From contig JAYKKI010000006.1 of assembly GCA_039881145.1 (NCBI GenBank), positions 11,661,501 through 11,725,500 on the forward strand: DNA of 64,000 nt, given 5' to 3'. The DNA is from Druceiella hillmani. Lineage: Eukaryota > Arthropoda > Insecta > Lepidoptera > Hepialidae. The position numbers and the translations under genes are program-made. Within the stretch, counting starts at the first letter, position 1; each line of letters opens with the position of its first letter. Below are positions 35,446 to 46,776 of this stretch, piece after piece. Below the pieces are notes generated by a model that saw nothing but the letters and a program-made list of their open reading frames with translations, was not told the DNA's origin and searched no databases.

Positions 35446-37453
35446 AATTTTTTTACTACATAATTTGAAGATGCAGACTATGTGGATGTCTTGATTTAAC
35501 TTTCTAATTTTAATGTTATAATACGTAATTAAACACCTTATTTTCTTTTTTAATAAATAAATACAACAAGTTATGTGGTTTTAGGAAACCACGATGAAAA
35601 TGAAACTTTTTTTCAGATTGTAAGCATTTAATTGAGAATTTTTCGAAAGCTACTTGATTTAGGATTTTAAAAGTAATATTAACTTAAGACGTGAAAAAGG
35701 AAATGATAATAGTAGACAAGATATATAACTATGAATGTTTATTTTACTCTGCGTACTAAAGTACATAATACATAAATACATAAATAAATACAATGTGCGG
35801 TATGATATATATATACATATTAAAATATTAAAAACGTAGATCAATATTTATATAAATCATTGAATTATTTTAAATTTCGATTATTTGATCACTAACTTCA
35901 TCTTCGCTTTGAGTCTCACAGTTTATAAATGTAAATAATATTTTGTGGTAACTAAAATAAGTAAACATTGACATGCATTCTCAGATTACGGCCTCAGGAG
36001 TGCTGGAGTTTGCGTTGCCAGTAATATTTTCAGGAGCCTGTGTTTGAAATTCTCGACTTGTATTTGAATCTCGACTCGTACTCGTATCACAGTTACTAAC
36101 GTTTTGATTAGAACTGGTGCCCAATTTTAACCGCTTGCATTTTTGACGATACTTACGGCATCTTTCCGCATTTAGTCGCTTTTGATTTAGAATTTTTTCT
36201 GCAACATTTTTTGTCACATTATTTTCTGACATGGACTCACCACTTTGAGAGACAGATTGAATAAATCCAGGACTCAACGCTGGACCTCTACTACTACTCG
36301 GTGTGACATCTGATATCGGTCTACCAATTTTATCCGGTGGCTCAGAGTTTAGTTCGGCTTGCGAAGATGACGGGAGGCCTAAATAAAATTAAATATATTG
36401 AATGAATCGAATATATATAAAAAAATCTTAAATAAATTTAAAATTTAAACACTCGAAATTAAAATGAATATTTAAACAAATATGCACCAGCAGACAGTTC
36501 TAATAATTCTGATAAATTCACTATAAAAATTATATTGACTTACCATGATCTTTTTTTCTTTTCCTAAAAGCACGAACTCTCTCGGCATTTAACCTTTTAC
36601 GGCGTAAAACTAATTCATCGTTTGATATTTTCGCACTATTCTCGGTCTTTTCCTCGTTTATCGGGTTATTTGATTTATTAGCTATATTTGCGTCCATCGT
36701 GATCAAGTGACTATGAACATTTACATGAAAACACAGATCAAATCATACAAATAACACGATGCACTTGCACGAAAATAAGTGAGAATGTAAACGCTGCACA
36801 GCTGATGAGAGCTATAGGTACCGCCATATTGGTTTCAGCTGCTCTGCCAAGCGCCTTTCACTTTACCCCCACTCCGCGGCCGACTGTAATGCGACATGCG
36901 ATAGGTAAACGAAATATTCTGAGGCGATACAATAAAAGTTTCACTTTAAATATGTAAAACTCACCTTGATGTTTTCTTTCAAAGCTTCTATAATCGCTTC
37001 ACAAACTTCTGGTACGATGCAAGAGATTGACTGTTTTGAAATTCTGAAGGTGTATTGAAGGCTTGTATATGAATCTCCTGTTGCCAAAAATCTTAGTGTT
37101 AGAGCCAGTCTATCTTGCGGCGAAATTGCAGATCTCATTATAGTATCTTGTCTTGATATTTTAGGCGCAATGATTGTTAACAAATATTCAAAATCATTAG
37201 GCGACATCCGGGTAAAGTTTTTATATTGGCCACTTATTTGCTGAGATTTTAGTCCCACGAGTAAACAAGATCTTCTTTTATACAATTTAGTTTTCCACCA
37301 TCGACGCTTTAAACGTTTCCGGTCTTCAGCTAGTAAATACATATAAATAAAAGCAGCACCACCTATCACGACCTTCCTATTCGGCATGTTCGTAGCAACT
37401 GTGGAAACAGCTGCTCGTGAAATAGATTCGCGTACCGTTCGTGTGCCGTCCAC
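34041..37453 (-). CDS. Harbinger DDE nuclease (transposase), two exons
   Basis: Exon 1 is 37453-36965 (163 codons, donor GTGAGT) and exon 2 is 34865-34041 (acceptor TTGTTTCAG). The join is phase 0, giving 437 residues, a normal length for the family. Exon 1 starts MDGTRTV just inside the right TIR and contains the helical N-terminal region (W-W-x-T-K-L-Y, then F-x-x-L-L-T-I-I-A-P). Exon 2 has the DDE_Tnp_4 fold: AGAMDGKHV with the first Asp, ISDGGIFK with the second, FVGDSAFPL, and RRTVENVFGI with the catalytic Glu. No stop or frameshift interrupts either exon. It would cut and join element ends at TTA/TAA sites. The intron is unusually long (about 2.1 kb) because another gene lies within it. 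Confidence 0.88.
35981..36697 (-). CDS. third Harbinger gene, basic repeat protein, two exons
   Basis: Exon 1 is 36697-36544 (donor GTAAGT) and exon 2 is 36378-35981 (acceptor TTTATTTAG). The phase 1 join gives an uninterrupted 183-residue protein. It has two copies of a basic motif, one per exon: RKRLNAERVRAFRKRKK near residue 37 and QKRLNAERCRKYRQKCK near residue 115. They are separated by a Ser/Pro-rich linker and followed by a Ser/Thr/Asn-rich tail. The motif looks like a DNA- or RNA-binding basic helix; I recall LNAERxRxxR-type motifs from uncharacterised insect proteins but cannot name a function. It lies in the nuclease intron on the same strand and may have its own promoter. Intact splice sites and frame argue that it is, or recently was, functional. 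Confidence 0.7.
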
Positions 37454-38094
37454 ACTGTTGACGCAAAATTACATGTAATCTTACATTACAAGTTACACCC
37501 GTCTGGACCCGGCTTTAGCATCCTAGTAAGATAATTATATAAAAAAGCATTTTGACGAACCTTCGTAAAAAACATACACACATAATTTTAATCTACAAAA
37601 TAAACATCCATTTATATTATTATTTAATACAATATGTAATTTACCTAGATTTTTCGAAATATTCTAATTATTAATTTTTGAGAGATGTAGGAAGGGGACA
37701 TCTTTTTATGACTGTTTCGGATATATGATTCCATTTATTTATTTATATAAAACACGTTTTATATTTTTGAATTTGTTTTATTTTCTTAGTTGATTTAGAA
37801 TAAAAAACGATTTAGTCTTTTCTTTGATATCTCATAGTTGTCATCAATATACTGAACAAATATTGGGACATTTTTTATGTCTGTTGTCCTCGAACAGACA
37901 ACTACAAATAGATATTGAGACAGATGGATGGACACTTGATTCTATAAGTATTTCAGGTCCTATGATGATTCTATAGGTATAGATATTAGTCAGATCATAG
38001 GTCCGTAGCGAAACGATAAAGCCTTATAATTTCGCCATGTCCGTCCTTCCTTCTGTCACTGCCTTGTTTGTTTGTTTGTTTATTATGTTTCACC

Positions 38095-38320
38095 TATGAT
38101 AGCTGTGTTACGTAGTATATTTGTCCTAATTAATACGGTGTTGCGTTGATAAAAATTTACTTATATAAAGGATGTACTATTTTATAATACGAACTGTTTA
38201 AACTTTTAAATGTAACTCTATTTGGAAACAATCAGAATTCGAATCCGATATCTCGACTTTTTTAATATACATGCAAATATTTAAAGCAATTCATTTGTCA
38301 ATTTTTAACCGACTTTAAAA
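38095..38320 (+). repeat. dispersed repeat, copy 2
   Basis: Related to 290-520 (TAGCTGTGTTA, TTGCGTTGATAA, ATTTTATAATACGAA and following blocks in the same order). It lies about 580 bases right of the Harbinger element. No coding capacity. Confidence 0.5.
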
Positions 38321-38379
38321 ATGAAAGAGGTTATCAACTCGACCCGTATGTGCGTAATATTATTACTGTCGTATTGTCG

Positions 38380-38480
38380 TCACCGTGGTGTATTGGGTTG
38401 ATCACAAGGCCGGAGCCCCGCAGTATGTCGTATATGCCGCGGGGATCCGAGTTCGATTCCCAGTCGCACGGCGAGCGGGC
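38380..38480 (+). repeat. tRNA-derived SINE-like head
   Basis: A box A-like CCGTGGTGTATTGG at about 38384 is followed about 60 bases later by a B box-like GAGTTCGATTCCC (38449-38461). That is the spacing of an internal polymerase III promoter. The region is much more GC-rich than its flanks. A convincing cloverleaf with an anticodon arm was not found, so a SINE head is more likely than a tRNA gene. Confidence 0.45.
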
Positions 38481-38499
38481 TGGTCTGTTGTGATGGTTG

Positions 38500-40464
38500 A
38501 CTGTAAGATATTGCTCTTGTAACAATAGGTCCGTTATATGTATCAATTAGATACATTAAAGTAGATAAGTGAATAAAAATAAATTATCGGAACTACAAAA
38601 TATTCATATATGTTATTCTACTAGACTTTCTTAACAAATGTAAACAAAAATCATAAATGTATGTATGTATGTTTGTCCACGTATTTCTCAGAAAGGAAAC
38701 AAAACAATCTGTGTTGCTGTGTCGAAGACGGGATCGTGTATTTTATGTGAATACGTCTGAGTTAATGGGTAACATTTTATTTATTTATACATATTTTCTT
38801 ATCACTAAGATTCAGACTTACTCGTGTTTCCGCATTTATTTCACTCGAACGTATGGCATTTAAAGGATATCACTTCAAAAGGCGGATTTCGCAAATAGGT
38901 GACAATGGGCTTTTAGTTTCACACAATAGTCAATAACTACCAAAGTTAGATATCATATTAATACCAGGACGTATAATGGCCTTTGTACTACGTTATATAT
39001 TTTTCCGATCTGTCCGATATTTTTTGTTGACTATTTTTCAAACATAAGAAAATCTCAATGTAACCTCGTTTACCAAAAAGGCACCCCGCTTTTTCTCCCG
39101 TTAAAATAAAATTATAAAGATATACAGATTTTCTATTAATTGTGTCTATTCTTAATGTAGCTACATTCTTGTGGGTCGATTTAACTATGACATAAATATG
39201 AATCCTTTGGTATTAGGTCACACAAATGGTCCATACCAGCTTCTATGAAGATAAAAACTATTGTTATTTCCGGCGTTCATGCATATTTGGGACAGTTTGC
39301 GCTTGCGAATAGTGGGAACGTGTCTTCCGGTCACTCTTAGTCAGTTTATGTCATAGATTTATTATGCCTTCACCGCTTGTACATAGTGCAAATTATATGT
39401 TGTGTGTTACGATAACATGCAATTTACGTATGAATGAGTGTTATATAATATTTTATAATACATTTGAAATGCATTATATTATGTGCCACTTTGTAAATTA
39501 TTGGATAATTTTGGTAATATTTTGTATATTTTCAGATAATAATGGGAAAAGGTAAGGTTTTGTACCGACATCCAGTACTGGGAGCAAAAATGGAAATAAA
39601 CAATTATTACATGCCCTAAACAAAAGGTTTGTAGTAATTGTATAAGAGGCGTTATATAAAACTATTAAATATACTCGTATTTTAGAAGTAGTAAATCGAT
39701 ATTTTTCTGTATTTGATTATTGAGTATTATATTATGTAGACACATCTTAGAATTTCATTCTATATCTATAGATGTATTATTTTTTTTTAAATATTGAACG
39801 TTTAAGTTTTCTAGATGTATCTATAAATTTAATATTGTATTTTATTGAATATTGTGAATAATCTGTTTTTGTATTTTTAGTGCCCCATACCAAAATTTTA
39901 AAAACAACATGATAGTTACTCACTCTGCGTCTGTGTGTATTTTACAGCCATCTATCATGTTAACGCTGTTTTAGAAAGCTGATATAAAATTTTACATGGT
40001 TATAGTTTTTAGTGCACTTAACGCAGGCATTAAATAAAAAAACTATAATTCGGGTTGATCTGGAGGCAAATTAAGAATCAAAAATTATTTTCACCGTACT
40101 CATTTCATGGGATATCAAAAGAATGTCGGTGAAATAGGGGTTCAAAAATATTAATATAATTTCTGTTCTAAAAATTTTGATGCAATTTTTTTTTTAATAA
40201 GTCTTAGAAATTATTATCCAACCCCTAGAAAATTATTCTAACTATATCAGAGGTGTCAGATTGTTGCAGGAACTATACTACAGATGAATTTTAAAACAAT
40301 ATTGCAGGAGGTAACACTGAAAGAGAAGCGGTATGTAGTAGGACAGACAATGTTAATCTGATATAATATTCCCGAACTTAAAATATTTGCGTGTTACATT
40401 TCACCACCAATTTGATTGAATCAATGAATGTCATATAATGAATGAAACGATAAAATCGTTAATT

Positions 40465-40465
<1 letters not shown>
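38500..40465. other. no gene recognised
   Basis: AT-rich sequence with no supportable gene. Open frames at 38657-38863 and 39364-39555 are unremarkable. A weak inverted pair around TTATAGTTTTTAGTGC lies at 39997-40052. Confidence 0.5.
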
Positions 40466-40468
<3 letters not shown>

Positions 40469-40550
<82 letters not shown>

Positions 40551-40551
40551 G
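40469..40551. repeat. (TA)n followed by (TG)n microsatellite
   Basis: About 30 TA units followed by about 11 TG units. It lies a few hundred bases left of the Mutator-like relic. Confidence 0.95.
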
Positions 40552-40899
40552 GTATTTGTGTGGTACCCGACAGACTATGGGGTGATAAAAATGAGGGGCA
40601 GAAGACAAATTGCATAAAAAAGTGGAAATTCGAACCTATTTATTTAATCATCATTTTTTGTAGTTCGTCTTCTTCCCATCTTCCCAATATTACATTTTCC
40701 AGGTTTTATATTTAAGCCGTAATTTCGATTACGTTTGTAATGCCTCTATTGTAATTCGAAATCGATGAAGTTCGTCACATTTAAAGCCAACTATTTTTTT
40801 TGAAATTGTTAATTGAGCTATTAATTGAAAACAATTATATCGCACGTAAACTTAGAGGTTCCCCACGAGTAACTTTATACTTCATTTGCAGATACCTTT

Positions 40900-42440
40900 A
40901 AATCTCAATGTTGAACTGGAAGAGGAAATCAATTCAACATGAAATGGTATTGTGATTGAAGGCTGGAGGATAATTAATTTTAGGCATTTTATCAATATTA
41001 AGAAAAATATTTCTACACACAGAAATATGGATTGTAATTTAAGTCATATCCAAATTATTTCGGAAACTCATGTTGGACTGATCTCTAAGTTTAATTTGAC
41101 ATATCGCATTTGTGGAGAGAAATTCATTTTGAGCACGGATGAAATGAAAGTTATTGGTATAGAGATAAATCACGCTGCTGTATCTAGTATTGTGTAGGTA
41201 GGTTCTGGTCATGTTCATCTACAAACGATTATTGCTTCTTTAGAAATTTCGGCTATATTTGCTAAATTGTATTTATCTATACACGACACTCTGTGTGAGT
41301 GGTGGGAGAAGACCGCGGCACATTGTATGGCAGAAGCTGCCAAACAAAAAGCGGATTATGCAGTATGTATTTGGAGTGTTAATCAGTATGGAACACCAAT
41401 GATCACAGTAGTTGCTGACGGATGTTGGTCAAAAATATCATATTGTACCAACTATTCTGCTTCATCTGGTGCAGCTGTTATTGTAGGCGGTAAATTTAGA
41501 AAAGTCTTATACTTAGGAATAAAACGCTCTCCATTTGCATTAAGTAAGAATGTGGTGCCTCCAGAGCATTTATGCTATAAAAACTATTCAGGTTCATCTT
41601 CCGCGATGGAATCTACTATACTTTTTGGAGGGGTTTGAAAGTTCTCTTAGAGAATGCGCTCTCATATATGAAAAATTAATAGCTAATGGAGATTATAGTA
41701 CATATAAAAATATGAAGATTTTATTATTCAAAAAACCGAATGTAAAAACCATCTATTAATATTTTAACCGACACACAATATCCTACGGATCTACGCAAAA
41801 TTGGAAACAATTTACATTTAAGAAACGGTGTAGAATGTGCAGTTAGGTATTGAGTGAGCAAACTTTACAACTTCACGAAAAAATTTCACAACTTGCTGAA
41901 GATATCTTGAACGATCCACATCACGTATTTGGTGAACATGTAAGTTGTGCCTCTTATTTTTGTTCACAGAAAGTAGAGGCATTGGTAAAATAAATTTAGT
42001 TAATACTTTGAAAGTATGAGGTATACTAACAAAATTAGAAGGTTAAAGTACTAAATTAACTAAACAATATCGAAGTTTAATTTTTAATGTAAAGACTAAT
42101 GTAGTAGAAAGCTATAATTCTCAAGTTGCCAAATTCTTAGGAAGTAAAAGAATAAATTATTCCCTTCGACGTTCATATGGTGGGCGATGTGCTGTTGGTC
42201 TTACGTCCTTTAATACGGGAGAACCTCATCCCGTTACTCGTGAAGTTATATACGGCATAAAAGCCAATTCTTTAATATCGCGAGTGGAGACATCTAGATT
42301 ACACAAAGTTATGAAAAATATTAAAAAGAAGAAATTTACTCACACAACCCCTATATCTAACTATACCCACTATAGACCACAATGCCAACAACCTAACTTG
42401 AGCTTTTTTATGTTTTCAACAAGAAAAGTCAGATTTTATA
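40900..42440 (+). pseudogene. Mutator-like transposase relic
   Basis: Coding remnants in order. At 40955-41638 one frame runs with a single TAG at 41195-41197: IEGWRI, an HVGLISKFNLTYRICG zinc-like strand, CEWWEKTAAH, ITVVADGCWSK with a probable catalytic Asp, and YSASSGAA. A one-base shift in a T run near 41625 moves the frame to EGFESSLRE with a GDYSTY acidic motif. After a degraded gap, about 42055-42440 is open without an ATG and encodes NVVESYNSQVAKFLG, RINYSLRRSYGGRC and FNTGEP. These blocks match, from recall, the insect protein family annotated as Mutator-like transposase and found next to a YqaJ nuclease. The copy is clearly dead, and element ends were not located. Confidence 0.7.
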
Positions 42441-42446
42441 TCTAAA

Positions 42447-43141
42447 TTGTCGTTTACAGATCTCCAGCGCCAGCAGCCAGAGAGGAATACGATTTTGCAG
42501 GATAGTAGTGGTAACTGGTTGAGCATAGGTAGAAAACTTTTAACATCTTCGTGGTTCGGGAAGATTTGTGAGAGAGGAAAGGCTACCAGTTATGCGCCAC
42601 TAGTCAAATCCTTACTTTATTCCAAATGTCTAAATAATATACCATCAATAAGTTATGGTAAAAATAATGAGCAAATCGCAATTAGACAACTAAGTATCCA
42701 AGAAGGCGAAATAATCGAGAAATTCGGTTTGTTCACAGATGACAAATACTACTTTCTGGGGGTGTCACCAGATGGAATTATGGAGATTAAATGTCCTTAC
42801 ACTTTTTCCCAACTTGAGGCTGGTGATGCCATGAAAAAAGACTCTTTTCGGAAACTAAATAAAGAAAACAATTCCATAATTAATAAAAACCATGACTGGT
42901 ATTTTCAAATCCAAGGACAGTTGCACATCACCAAAAGTTACATTTGCCTGTTTGCCGTCTGGATAGGAGAAAGGTCACCACTTAAAGTGTATCGGATTGA
43001 AAAAGAAGACCAATTTTGGAAAAATGAAATGGAACAAAAGCTAATCTAGTTTTATAACGATTGTTTATTTCCGGTATTGGGGGATCTGCGCATCCCAAAG
43101 TCTATGGATATACGGAATCCTCCATATATCTTGAGTGCTTG
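42447..43141 (+). pseudogene. YqaJ-type exonuclease domain linked to the transposase
   Basis: A long frame interrupted only by TAG at 43047-43049; reading continues in frame to TGA near 43141 with FYNDCLFPVLGD. It carries YqaJ (lambda-exonuclease-like) landmarks: SYGKNNE-x-x-A, then LGVSPDGI with a metal-binding Asp, EIKCPY with the E-x-K pair, and YFQIQGQLHI. The stretch between SPDGI and EIKCP is several residues shorter than usual, probably a small deletion. YqaJ proteins are 5'-3' DNA exonucleases or recombinases known from phages. In insect genomes they accompany this transposase family, where their role in transposition or end repair is undefined. It follows the transposase relic directly in the same orientation. 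Confidence 0.72.
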
Positions 43142-43144
43142 AAG

Positions 43145-45230
43145 AAAAAGTAAACTAACATGTCAAATGAGGCAGACTGATGATAGTATAAGTTATTATT
43201 AATTCTTCTTATATTCTATGTTTTTATTTATGATACCGGTTTGTAAATTTTGAAATGGTAATTTTTTTAAATATAAGGTAATATTTTTAAATGGTTTTTC
43301 ATATGTTTTATCTCGAAAGACTTCCATTACATTACAGCTACTTTAAAAAAAATGAAATTACGATTAGACATGTAGCCTATAAAACTTAAATGCACATTAA
43401 TTTTGATCTTTAATTTACTTATAGCCATAAATATTTCGTTAATTTTTTTGGTATTATGGAAACTATTTTGTGTCTCCTAGTGAATCTTCGAGGAAACCAA
43501 GTATTCATAAATCTCAAATTAAACAATTTTATAATTCTGCATTTAATTTCGTTTCAATTTTTGCAACTTAAAAAAATTAACCGCTTATCATTGAAATCCA
43601 AGATGAGAAACATATTAAATCTTGTTTCTGCTTGCCACTTGTTTTATTCTCTTCTTCTTAGTTTATGTTGCTCTAAGTCATTCTTTAGTTTATGTTGCTC
43701 TAAGTCAATTATTTACATATTTTTCCGTATAAAAATTATTCAAGTGAAATAAATGTATTGGAAAATTTAAGACATGTGGTATTATTAAAAATATCTAAGT
43801 ATAAAATTTAAGTGTTGAAATAAAGATTTAATGTACACGTGGGGTTGTAATTATAAAGTATTATAGATTTAATATTTTACATTGAGTAAAATTTAAAAAT
43901 TACTGAAATAATATTTTAAGAAATTGTTACATACTAAAATACTTATTATGCGACTGGTTCACGGAAGATCGTAGTGGAGACATTATGTGGGCTTTTTTAA
44001 TTTGTAAACTTTTGTACATTTTATTTATTTTCTTATTTCCAGAAATACATTTTTAAGTTTTCTTTCATACGTGGTTTTATTATTTTAACATTATTTCATA
44101 CCAGATGTGTTTAAGACTTCATTCGTGTGTAATTAGGAAAAAAGTTTTCTTTTTTTCTGTTTTATATTACTCCTGGGTATATAATGTTACCACAAAAATT
44201 CTGAAAAGAATTTTTTTTTGGCTTCTATTATAATTCTATACGCTAAATCAATACTCTTAAAATATTTTCAATGCATAAAACTAGCTCTGTTGTAATTTGA
44301 TTACTTGTATCGACATGTTTTATGCTGCTTTGTGTCTACAGCAGACAAGCGGAAGTCAATCAATAAGTACACGAAAAAATGGGTTAGTTTTCGTTTTTTG
44401 ATACTTAATGCCTAAATATTATAATATGAAAAGAATTTTTAAGGTTTTTTTTACAAAATGTTTTATATCACAAATATTTTATAACTGACAGATCATAATT
44501 ATATAATAAATAAATTAGGTTATTTGGCACAAGAATTGTAGAACATTTTTTAGAAATTTTATTCTTATCTTAGTGTATGCTTGCCATACTAATTAAAAAA
44601 AAACACTATACATACAATAATAGTGGAACTATTAAAATACGTGCAAGATTTTTTTTCATTTTCTAGTTCCCCAAATTCAATTTCGATATGCGTTCCGCGT
44701 CTGGGTTTTCATTACGCGTTTTGCGAAGGTTAAATTGTATCCCGTATCAAGAGACAAAGACATTATAACAGAGAAATCATGCTCAGATTTACTTCAGTAA
44801 TCGATATAATTTAAAAAGTGTCTCAATAGACCCCACTGTATCGAACGTGTAAGTGTAACGCTCCCTACTAAGAGTCACACAGTACCCCGTGCGCGTTTGT
44901 GCGAAATGTTTCATCCCGTACATCCGACCCTTAAGAATATTTTTCCAAATATATACGATTACTGTATTTCGACTCGGCTTTTAGGAGAGTAACGCGAGTT
45001 TTTCTTTATTTCCAACTTAAATCCCTCTCAACTTCACAGTAACTACCAACGTTCTATGAATTCGGTAGATCTCGACGAGGGCTGTTTATTGATATTGAGC
45101 GAGCATCGTAGATTCATGGAGCCGAAATATATTAGGAGGAACGTTGCAAATGCGTAAAAATAACCTGAAATTGGAGACCTAAACTCCAAATCTCCCAAGC
45201 GCAATATTTTCTCATCTGCGTAAATTCTTT
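43145..45230. other. no gene recognised; small duplication
   Basis: AT-rich and without supportable genes. A tandem duplication of about 25 bases (TTAGTTTATGTTGCTCTAAG twice) lies at 43657-43707. Bases 44690-45230 are more GC-rich but show no recognisable frame. Confidence 0.5.
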
Positions 45231-45235
45231 GAACC

Positions 45236-45292
45236 ATTGGTTATCGAGTGGTATGATCGCATTTTAGATGTAGGATTCGGACCTGCAGTACC
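45236..45292 (+). repeat. tRNA-like sequence (SINE relic?)
   Basis: TATCGAGTGGTATGATCGC (45241-45259) resembles an A box, and GGATTCGGACCTGC (45273-45286) a B box. The 55-base span is too short for a complete tRNA and no acceptor stem pairs. Either a SINE relic or a truncated tRNA pseudogene. Confidence 0.3.
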
Positions 45293-45762
45293 AAACTCTA
45301 TTCCCTAATTACGTTATCATCGTATTTAAGAGCAGGCTTCAGTGTCCAAGGGGACGAGGTGTAATTTCAAGGTGGAGTAACCTTAACTGAAACAGATTCG
45401 TTGAAAGTATTTATGACAGAAATATTTATCCGGTTGTTGTCTTTTGCTATTAAGTTTGCAATAAGAAGCGATTCGGAAATATGCTGATCGAGTATTATGT
45501 CTTTTCTAATTTTGGGGTTGGACAATGAACATTCGATTACTGTTTATGTTCCCGATATTCCGATATATTTCACCTATTTCCAGGTCAGTTAAGTAAAACT
45601 AATGCCGTTGTCACGAAATTCGTACAAATATCATACTTTTTATCCCGAAAAATAGATTTCGAGGGAAGTTTTGACTAGGCGGAGGAAAGCAAACTTTGAC
45701 TTGACCTTTGGGGGGGGGGTCATTATAATTTACAAAGATATTGGATAACGGCATAATTTTTA

Positions 45763-45843
45763 TTCACGCGAACGAACAAAGTCGGGGCGGGTCAGTTAGT
45801 ATATTTATACTAGCATGTGCCTGCACCGGTGCTCGCGTGGAAA
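45763..45843. repeat. two transposon termini facing each other
   Basis: ACTAGC-ATGTGCC-GC, then GCTCGCGTGG (45811-45843) resembles a terminus that I recall as common in insect repeats (ACTAGC-TTTGCCCGC-GCTTCG-CGCGTGG). The complement of the same terminus lies immediately left, ending GTTAGTA (45763-45798), separated by TATTTA. The pair forms an imperfect inverted repeat. No coding remnant was seen nearby. A run of ten G lies at 45710-45719. Confidence 0.35.
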
Positions 45844-46081
45844 AGTAGTTTGAGGATTTTTTCTTGTTTCAATTTGATAGTGGTATGGAGAACTATGTTA
45901 AATATAAGCTGACTGGGGCAGGATTAAACTTAAAAAGGGTATAGTTCCTCACAAATTTAAATGTCAAAGAGAAAACAATGATAATGCCGAACATTTTGCA
46001 GCAGAAAAAGTAATCAAATAAAATATTTTAAGAAACTGCTAAGCAATGACGAATAACACATTCATTCAACATTGGGATAGT

Positions 46082-46131
46082 TCTTCAGGTTTTTGAGGTG
46101 CAGCATTAGATGCACCTAAAAAACCTGAAGA
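46082..46131. repeat. palindrome, 21-bp arms, one mismatch
   Basis: TCTTCAGGTTTTTGAGGTGCA (46082-46102) is inverted at 46111-46131 with one mismatch, around an 8-base loop. The right arm lies at the start of a short plus-strand protein-like stretch (APKKPEEKFVASCEDE, about 46114-46160), suggesting that the left arm is a secondary inverted copy. Confidence 0.8.
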
Positions 46132-46776
46132 GAAATTTGTTGCTAGCTGTGAAGATGAAACAGATATAAAGTTTTGGAAATTATGACCAGTGTTTGAAAA
46201 TATAAAAAAAACATAAGGCAGTGCAAATAGAACTGAAAGATAAAGTTGTCCACACACATCTTGTGTGGATACAGATTCGGTATCAGTTCGTAGTAGGGTA
46301 AGGTGTTCTAAGAATACGCGGACGATAAGAGTACACAGTGAAGCTAGTGACTAAACGGTTTGATACTTGAAGCTAACTTCAGATGAGTTTAGACCGGCTA
46401 AAGTGTAGGAGTGCGTCACGAAAAAAAAATCAAAAGTGAAGTAAAACGGAGAAGTTAGGTAAGTTTGAAGTTTTTTTAAAGTTTGTTATTTATTTTCATC
46501 ATTTTTAAAGTATTACAACTCAAAAGCGTCACGTCACGTATTTCATATAAAACGATTACTGTTCTCGAATGCCGGTTTATCAAGGTTATGTTGTACACGA
46601 GCATAATTCCGCGAATGACCGCTACATGGCAGTAGTAAATTTGTTTGCATTAGAAGATGCTGTTGTGTAAGATGACGCAGTGCGAAGGTGTGTATGAGTA
46701 CGCGCGTACTCCTATACGCCTACCTTATACACGTGTACTTGTACTACAAAATTTTGTTATTTTTTTCTATTTCAGT

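Larger units (their letters stand above)
33299..37514. mobile_element. complete PIF/Harbinger element, 4216 bp
   Basis: The ends are imperfect inverted repeats of about 33 bp (AG-CGGGTCCAGACGGGTGTAAC at each end). They are flanked by TTA on both sides (33296-33298 and 37515-37517), the characteristic Harbinger target duplication. It contains three genes: a two-exon DDE nuclease on the minus strand (37453-34041), a decayed MADF/BESS-type DNA-binding gene on the plus strand (33504-35445), and an intact two-exon gene on the minus strand lying wholly inside the nuclease intron (36697-35981). Nuclease plus DNA-binding protein is the normal Harbinger pair; the third gene is extra. TIR similarity and the intact nuclease suggest fairly recent activity. 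Confidence 0.93.

Noticed and set aside
45236..45292. A functional tRNA gene
   Set aside because: A and B box-like sequences exist, but the span is too short, and no acceptor stem or anticodon arm pairs properly.
46066..46257. Minus-strand 63-codon frame with a signal-like hydrophobic start
   Set aside because: The plus strand of the same stretch (APKKPEEK, then D-I-K-F-W-K-L) looks more protein-like, and the palindrome at 46082 creates part of the minus frame. Neither could be identified.
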